Part shown: positions 59,335-64,000 of the stretch, piece after piece | Layout of the letters: every line of letters begins with the position of its first letter | How positions within the stretch are numbered: the first letter of the stretch is position 1 | Origin: Xanthobacteraceae bacterium | Lineage (GTDB): Bacteria > Pseudomonadota > Alphaproteobacteria > Rhizobiales > Xanthobacteraceae | Assembly (NCBI GenBank): GCA_031291445.1 | Contig: JARLJA010000152.1 | Span: 62,001 to 126,000 of the forward strand | Length of the DNA stretch: 64,000 bases | Direction of reading: 5' to 3' | Notes under the pieces: model-generated | The model's input: the letters and a program-made list of their open reading frames with translations, nothing else | The model's database searches: none | Told to the model about the DNA's origin: nothing | Program-made: the position numbers and the translations under genes

Positions 59335-61371
59335 ATGGCAGAGCAACTCGCGGCAGGCTCGTTCCCGGCGGCAAATTCACCTCGGCCGCAGCAGGACGGC
59401 GATGAGGGACTTGCCCTGTACAGGCGCGGTGAATTCGAGGCCGCCGAGGACTACTACCGGCGCGTCCTGGCGACACGCCCGAAGGATGTCATCGCGCTGA
59501 ACAACTCGGCATTGGTGGCAAAGGCATTGGGGCGCCCGGAAGTGGCGCTGGTCAGATTGGCCAAGGCCGCGCGCTATGCCCCGCATTCGGCCCAGGCGCA
59601 CTTCAACCTCGGCAATACCCTTCAGGAGGGTGGGCGTATCGTCGAGGCCGTGGAGAGCTATCAGCGCGCGATCGAGCTCAGCCCGGGATACGCCAAGGCG
59701 CACCTCAATCTGGGCAACGCCTTTGCTAAACTGCATCGTCTCGATGACGCGGCTGCAAGCTACCAGAAGGCTCTGACATTCGGCGGCGATCAGGCCGACA
59801 CTCACCGCAGCCTCGGCAATTGCTACCGGCAGCAGAGAAAGCTGGCCGAAGCCTTGACGCACTACGCCTGCGCGGCGACGCTTGCACCTGACCGGGCGGA
59901 ATTCTTCTACGACGTCGGTAACCTGCGCTACGAGCTGCAAGACTACGACAGCGCGATCTTCGCCCTGAATCGGGTGCTGGAACTCGATCCGACCCATGCA
60001 ACGGCGGCGAGCCTCCTGCTGTACCTGCATCAGATCACGTGCAACTGGGATGAGGTCGCGCGGCTGGCTCCTGTCGTCCGCGCCAATACCGACCGTGCGT
60101 GGGCCGCCGGCGAGCCGTGCGGAGAGGGAGTCCTGGAGTCCCTGGCCCGTGACGCCGATCCTGAACGCAATTTCAAGGTAACGCGCGACGCGGCGATGCC
60201 CTTCGTGGCTCTTGCCGCACCTGTGCCAAAGCCCCGCGCGTCGCGTCGCGGTGTCCGGATCAGGCTGGCCTATCTGTCCGCCGACTTTCGCGATCACGCC
60301 GTCGCGCATGTCATGACGGGGGTGATCGAGCGCCACGATCGCGGCCGCTTCGAGGTCTGTGGCTATAGCCTCACGGGTCCCAACGGCAGCACGTGGCGCC
60401 AGCGGATCGAAAACAGCGTCGATCGATTTACCGACCTCACTTCCCTCAGCGATGCGAAGGCCATTGAGAGAATCAGGGGTGATCGCATCGATCTGCTGGT
60501 CGATCTCACGGTGTGGACGCGCGGCAACCGTCCGCCTCTCTTGGCGGCACGGCCGGCTGCCGTGCAGCTGCAGTATCTCGGCTTCCCGGGCAGCAGTGCT
60601 GCGAGCTATTACGACTATGCGCTGGTCGATCGGACCGTCGTGCCGCCCGAGCACCGGCCCTTCTGGTCGGAATCGATGATTTACCTTCCGCACTGCTATT
60701 TCTGTCCCGATGCAGGTCAGCCCATCGCCAGCAGCGGGCCCGGGCGCTCCGAATGGGGCCTGCCGGAGGACGCAATCGTGTTCTGCTCGTTCAATCAGGG
60801 CTACAAGATCGAGCCGGTCGTGTTCTCTGCCTGGATGCGCATCCTGGCCGAGGTTCCCGGTGCCGTTCTATGGCTCTTCGCGTGGACAGCCGAGGTGAGG
60901 GACAACTTGCGACGGGAGGCGGTCGCGCGCGGCATCGATCCGGCGCGCATCGTGTTTGCCGAATTGATCGAAGACAAGGCCGTTCACCTGTGGCGCACGG
61001 GCCTTGCCGACGTCGCGCTCGACACTTTCGTGTACAATGGCCATACAACGACCAGCGACGCGCTGCTGGCGGGTGTGCCCGTGATCTGCGTGATGGGAGG
61101 GCATTTCGCCTCACGGGTTAGCGCCAGCATGTTGAAGGCGGCTGGGCTTGACGACCTGATCGCGCGTGACATCGACGACTACGTCAGGATTGCGGTCGGT
61201 CTCGCCCGTTCCCCGGACGATCTTGCGGGCGCGAGATCACGCGTTCGAGCTGCTCGGGACGGACAGCCGCTGTTCGATACCGACAGTGCCGTGAAGGCGA
61301 TCGAAGCCGGTCTTGAGCACGTTCACCAACACTTTCTCGAGGGACGCCGGCCGCAGGACGTATTCCTGTAA
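59335..61371 (+). CDS. TPR protein with O-GlcNAc transferase-like (GT41) domain
   Basis: I start at ATG 59335 (MAEQLAAGSFPAAN), since the upstream frame runs through a terminator. The 678-residue protein has six to seven TPR units in residues about 20-245 (for example AHFNLGNTLQEGGRIVEAVE, KAHLNLGNAFAKLHRLDDAA). From about residue 300 the GT41/SPINDLY domain follows: RIRLAYLSADFRDHAVAHVM, LDTFVYNGHTTTSDALLAGV and CSFNQGYKIEPVVFSAWMRI. It would glycosylate a protein or lipid in the cytoplasm. Its acceptor is unknown; the locus suggests surface glycans. Confidence 0.88.
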   Translation: MAEQLAAGSFPAANSPRPQQDGDEGLALYRRGEFEAAEDYYRRVLATRPKDVIALNNSALVAKALGRPEVALVRLAKAARYAPHSAQAHFNLGNTLQEGGRIVEAVESYQRAIELSPGYAKAHLNLGNAFAKLHRLDDAAASYQKALTFGGDQADTHRSLGNCYRQQRKLAEALTHYACAATLAPDRAEFFYDVGNLRYELQDYDSAIFALNRVLELDPTHATAASLLLYLHQITCNWDEVARLAPVVRANTDRAWAAGEPCGEGVLESLARDADPERNFKVTRDAAMPFVALAAPVPKPRASRRGVRIRLAYLSADFRDHAVAHVMTGVIERHDRGRFEVCGYSLTGPNGSTWRQRIENSVDRFTDLTSLSDAKAIERIRGDRIDLLVDLTVWTRGNRPPLLAARPAAVQLQYLGFPGSSAASYYDYALVDRTVVPPEHRPFWSESMIYLPHCYFCPDAGQPIASSGPGRSEWGLPEDAIVFCSFNQGYKIEPVVFSAWMRILAEVPGAVLWLFAWTAEVRDNLRREAVARGIDPARIVFAELIEDKAVHLWRTGLADVALDTFVYNGHTTTSDALLAGVPVICVMGGHFASRVSASMLKAAGLDDLIARDIDDYVRIAVGLARSPDDLAGARSRVRAARDGQPLFDTDSAVKAIEAGLEHVHQHFLEGRRPQDVFL

Positions 61372-61442
61372 TCCGCGGCGTTCGGCGGCGCCGATACTGC
61401 GAGGCGCCGCGCGGGCGGGCAACAGTTTCGTCATGCCTCGCT

Positions 61443-62675
61443 TCACTGGACGCCCGTGGTGGTCTGCAGAATCGTGGTGCTCGTCGACGTCGCGCCGCTG
61501 ATGGCGCCTTTCAAGGCGTAAGCACCGTTGGCGGCGACGATCGGATCGTTGGCGGTTGCGACGATCAGGCGCAGGAAATTCAGGAACTTGCTGGATTCGA
61601 CGGATGCGGCGTTGGAGACGTACAGCACATCCTTGTTGCGCATCTCGAATCCGGTGGCGAGGAAATAGCCCGACGGGTCGCGGAGATTGAGCTGATAGAT
61701 CACCGGGACGATCTCTCCCTCGAACGGCGCCGTATCGACCCCCATGGCACGCGCGACCTGCCGGGGCTCGCCGCGATAGAGAAACACCGAGCCGGGATCC
61801 GCGGCGCTGTCGTTGAGGCCGGACGCCTTGCCGACGGCTTCCGATAGCGATACGCGCCATTGATCGAAGGTGAACTGGCCCTGCCGTCCCGAAGCGCCCA
61901 GCGCGAGGAAGGTTTGCGGCTCGCGGAATACGTAGATGATGTCTCGAGGTCGGACGTAGATGTTGTTGGTGGGTTCATCGATCAACGCGCCGAACGGCGC
62001 GACTGCCCGGCGGCCCTCGCGTTCCAGCACCACCCAGCTGTCGAAGCCCGCGCTGGAAGGGCCGCCGGCCCGGCCGATCGATTCGAGCAGCCGTTCACCA
62101 CTGGCGATGATGGGGAATCGTCCGGCATTGCGGACATCGCCGAGTACGGTGATCGAGGTCGCGCGCTGATCGACCAGGGTCACGATTGCCTGCGGATCGA
62201 GTGCTCGCTTCTTCAAGGCATCGACGATCGATTTCTGCACTTCAGCCGGCGAGCGGCCGACCGCCCGGATGCCGCCGGCGTAGGGGACCGAGATGTTACC
62301 GGCGTCATCGACCAACTGGTTGGGCAGGGCGACATAGTTTCCGGAGCGGATCGTGCCGGCATCGTTTGGAAAGAAGAGGCCACCCGAACCCGCTTCGAAC
62401 AGCGTGATGCCGACCAGATCGCCGATGCCGAAACGGACGCCGCCGGGGCCGCGACGGTCGAGAAACGCCCCCGCGATGCGCGGCCTATTGGCCTTCAGCA
62501 CGGAGATCACTGAAGGTGTCACCTTGACCAGAGCGTAGGGCAAGCTGGCCTGTTGATCCTGGGCCGCTGTCGAGATGTCCCAACTCTGCGGTCCCGCCAC
62601 CGGCATCATCGCGCAGCCTGGCAACGCCAGGCTGAGCGCAACGGCCAGCAGAATCGTGGTCAGGCGGTCAGTCAT
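61443..62675 (-). CDS. Polysaccharide export outer membrane lipoprotein (Wza-like)
   Basis: The ATG at 62675 (MTDRLTTILLAVALS) gives 410 residues with lipobox LPGC (Cys21). The poly-export and SLBB domains are readable: FGIGDLVGITLFEA, GNISVPYAGGIRAVGRSPAE, TSITVLGDVRNAGRFPI and later IIYVFREPQTFLALGASGRQ. It forms the periplasmic-to-outer-membrane conduit for capsule or exopolysaccharide. No Wzc-type kinase is in the window. It is convergent with the TPR gene. Confidence 0.9.
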   Translation of the reverse strand: MTDRLTTILLAVALSLALPGCAMMPVAGPQSWDISTAAQDQQASLPYALVKVTPSVISVLKANRPRIAGAFLDRRGPGGVRFGIGDLVGITLFEAGSGGLFFPNDAGTIRSGNYVALPNQLVDDAGNISVPYAGGIRAVGRSPAEVQKSIVDALKKRALDPQAIVTLVDQRATSITVLGDVRNAGRFPIIASGERLLESIGRAGGPSSAGFDSWVVLEREGRRAVAPFGALIDEPTNNIYVRPRDIIYVFREPQTFLALGASGRQGQFTFDQWRVSLSEAVGKASGLNDSAADPGSVFLYRGEPRQVARAMGVDTAPFEGEIVPVIYQLNLRDPSGYFLATGFEMRNKDVLYVSNAASVESSKFLNFLRLIVATANDPIVAANGAYALKGAISGATSTSTTILQTTTGVQ

Positions 62676-62848
62676 CGAGAATAGATCCGGTAAGCCGGCG
62701 GAGCATGGCGGACCGGATCGGTCCGGTGACTGCGTTGAATTAAGCAACTAAGGCTGGAAATATGCGACACTACAGTGACACATCTTGAAATTGCCGATCC
62801 ATACTCAGGTCCGCCCGGCGGCGGCGCCGTTCGGGTGGGTCATCGGGT

Positions 62849-63442
62849 TCAACGCTGCCTCCAGTTCAACGCCTGTCGCTGGCCCTCGCGCACCTGATTG
62901 ACGGTCATCTTGGACGCCACCGCGTCGCGTAGCTTCATGTAATTCTCGCGGTCGCGCCCGGAGGCACCGGCGGCAGCGAGATCAAGCCACTTGTAAGCCA
63001 ACACCTCGTCGCGTTCGACGCCGTGGCCCTTGTCGTACATCAGGCCGAGGAGGTACTGGCCCGACGGATCGCCGCGCTCGGCGGAGCGGCAATAGAGATC
63101 GGCGGCGACGTCGTACGCCTGCGGCACGCCGAAACCATGTTCATACATGAAGCCGAGCATCGCCTGCGCGCGTGGATTGCCCGCCGAGGCAGGGGGCGCG
63201 AGCAGCCGTGCGGCCCGCTGATAGTTGCCGCGGGTGAATGCCGCTTTGCCCTGGATGACGGTATCGGATCTGGCAGGTGTGGCTGCCGCGACCACGGCCG
63301 CGAAACCGAAGGCCGCGAGTGCCCAGTAGGCCATTGCCCGCCGCAGCGCGGGAGGCGCGTCGGCGCCCAACGGGGCGCGGTCGACCCGATTGCAAGCCGA
63401 TACTACGCCGGGTGTCGGAAGGCTGTCACTGGACACGAGCAT
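62849..63442 (-). CDS. Sel1-repeat secreted protein
   Basis: Two Sel1-like repeats are clear: PRAQAMLGFMYEHGFGVPQA and PSGQYLLGLMYDKGHGVERD. A hydrophobic segment MAYWALAAFGFAAVVAAATP precedes them. I give the start as ATG 63442, which overlaps the secretin gene end, for 197 residues; ATG 63334 (161 residues) would start right at the signal peptide and is equally possible. Sel1 proteins bind partners. Coupling to gspD suggests a role with the secretion system. Confidence 0.75.
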   Translation of the reverse strand: MLVSSDSLPTPGVVSACNRVDRAPLGADAPPALRRAMAYWALAAFGFAAVVAAATPARSDTVIQGKAAFTRGNYQRAARLLAPPASAGNPRAQAMLGFMYEHGFGVPQAYDVAADLYCRSAERGDPSGQYLLGLMYDKGHGVERDEVLAYKWLDLAAAGASGRDRENYMKLRDAVASKMTVNQVREGQRQALNWRQR

Positions 63443-64000
63443 CTCGCGCTGCAACGGGCTTGGGGCTGAGCGTTCCGCCCAGTTTCGAGCGCAGCTCTTC
63501 GGCGACGAAATGAGCATCGGCGCCGTCGCGGATTATCTGCGGGCGAATGAAGATGATCAGCTCGGTACGTTGGCCGGTCTTGCTGGTATGGGCGAAGGCA
63601 TCGCCCATGTTGGGAATGTCTTCCAGAAGCGGGATGCCGCTGCGCTCGCCGTTCTTGGTCTCGGTGATCAGCCCGGCGAGCAGCACGGTCTGGCCGCTGG
63701 CGACCGAGATCGAGCTCTTGATCGTGCGCTGCGAGATGGTCGGGGTATTGGTCGAACTCGCGCTCGCGACGTTGCTGATCTCCTGCTCGACGTCGAGGCG
63801 AACGTTGCCGTTGGCGTTGACTCGCGGCGCCACCCGCAGAATGATGCCGGTATTTCGGTAGTCCGTGGTGTTGACGACGGTGCTGCTGGCCGCAATTGCG
63901 CTGCCGGTGGAGATTGGTACGGCGTCGCCGACTTGTAGCGTGGCGACCTGATTGTCGATCACGACCAGGGAGGGATTGGAGAGAACCTTGACGTCAGTAT
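63426..64000 (-). CDS. gspD: Type II secretion system secretin GspD, C-terminal part (5' end outside the window)
   Basis: The frame enters from beyond 64000 and gives TDVKVLSNPSLVVIDNQVAT, LQVGDAVPISTGSAI, then the secretin core NTGIILRVAPRVNANGNVRL, QRTIKSSISVASGQTVLLAG and TELIIFIRPQIIRD. These are the conserved GspD beta-barrel strands. Secretins form the outer membrane pore through which folded proteins leave. Beyond this point the C-terminal tail is short (EELRSKLGGTLSPKP). The Sel1 gene overlaps its 3' end. Confidence 0.93.
   Translation of the reverse strand, partial: TDVKVLSNPSLVVIDNQVATLQVGDAVPISTGSAIAASSTVVNTTDYRNTGIILRVAPRVNANGNVRLDVEQEISNVASASSTNTPTISQRTIKSSISVASGQTVLLAGLITETKNGERSGIPLLEDIPNMGDAFAHTSKTGQRTELIIFIRPQIIRDGADAHFVAEELRSKLGGTLSPKPVAARDARVQ

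Noticed and set aside
1-64000. tRNA, rRNA, CRISPR, IS elements, phage attachment sites
   Set aside because: No cloverleaf-like sequence, regular spaced repeats, transposase or integrase frames were seen on either strand.

Overview
The window is high-GC DNA from an alphaproteobacterium, most likely the Bradyrhizobium/Rhodopseudomonas group. Reasons: a cyclohexanecarboxylate/benzoate ring-cleavage cluster close to the Rhodopseudomonas palustris badHI-aliAB type with a BadR-like MarR regulator, a coiled-coil/beta-barrel porin of the Rhizobiales type, alphaproteobacterial PEPxxWA C-terminal sorting tails, and uniform strong G/C third-position use. No tRNA, rRNA, CRISPR array, insertion sequence or integrase was seen. 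Family assignments are from reading motifs and from memory of the families; no search was run.

Layout. (1) 1-6965: flagellar filament/hook block (fliD end, fliS, flgD, flgE, two small helical genes, flgK, flgL) with one unrelated-looking small membrane protein. (2) 7138-11614: an OleC-like AMP-forming ligase, a nitronate-monooxygenase-family flavoprotein, an SDR, a tiny Cys-rich secreted peptide with a TTG start, and a secreted hypothetical. (3) 11701-16932: badH-aliB-aliA-badI with the convergent repressor badR. Matching TATCAAT-N2-ATTGATA operators sit before badH (two) and between badR and a divergent 2OG-Fe(II) oxygenase. (4) 17056-19253: that oxygenase, a strong terminator, then a nitroreductase divergent from an HxlR regulator. 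(5) 19608-34771, the most interesting part: a LuxR-type regulator, a branched-chain/amide ABC transporter, an N,N-dimethylformamidase whose small subunit is fused to the transporter permease, an AraC regulator, a NylB-like amide hydrolase, and a full aromatic amine dehydrogenase operon (aauBEDA plus two c-type cytochromes). A 16-bp palindrome (TGATGCA-TC-TGCATCA) upstream of the transporter/amidase operon recurs with one change upstream of aauB, suggesting one regulon that takes up an N-substituted amide, hydrolyses it in the cell and oxidises amines in the periplasm. (6) 34892-44938: a porin, a porin remnant, three PEPxxWA-CTERM proteins, a large secreted alkaline-phosphatase-superfamily protein, and a lone GspC-like gene. 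(7) 45054-62675: an exopolysaccharide locus (Wzy-like polymerase, methyltransferases, acyltransferase, flippase, GH71 glucanase, WcaI-like glycosyltransferase, TPR-OGT, Wza-like export protein) interleaved with secreted proteins of unknown function, another PEPxxWA-CTERM protein and a PstS-like secreted protein. (8) 62849-64000: a Sel1-repeat protein and the C-terminal end of a type II secretion secretin (gspD), running off the window.

Region 5 is my candidate for an undescribed system: the LivM-formamidase-alpha fusion, the co-located NylB-like hydrolase and aromatic amine dehydrogenase, and the shared operator have, as far as I know, not been described together. Regions 6-8 may form a second theme: surface polysaccharide together with proteins sorted or secreted to the surface (PEPxxWA tails, type II secretion, phosphate-related proteins).
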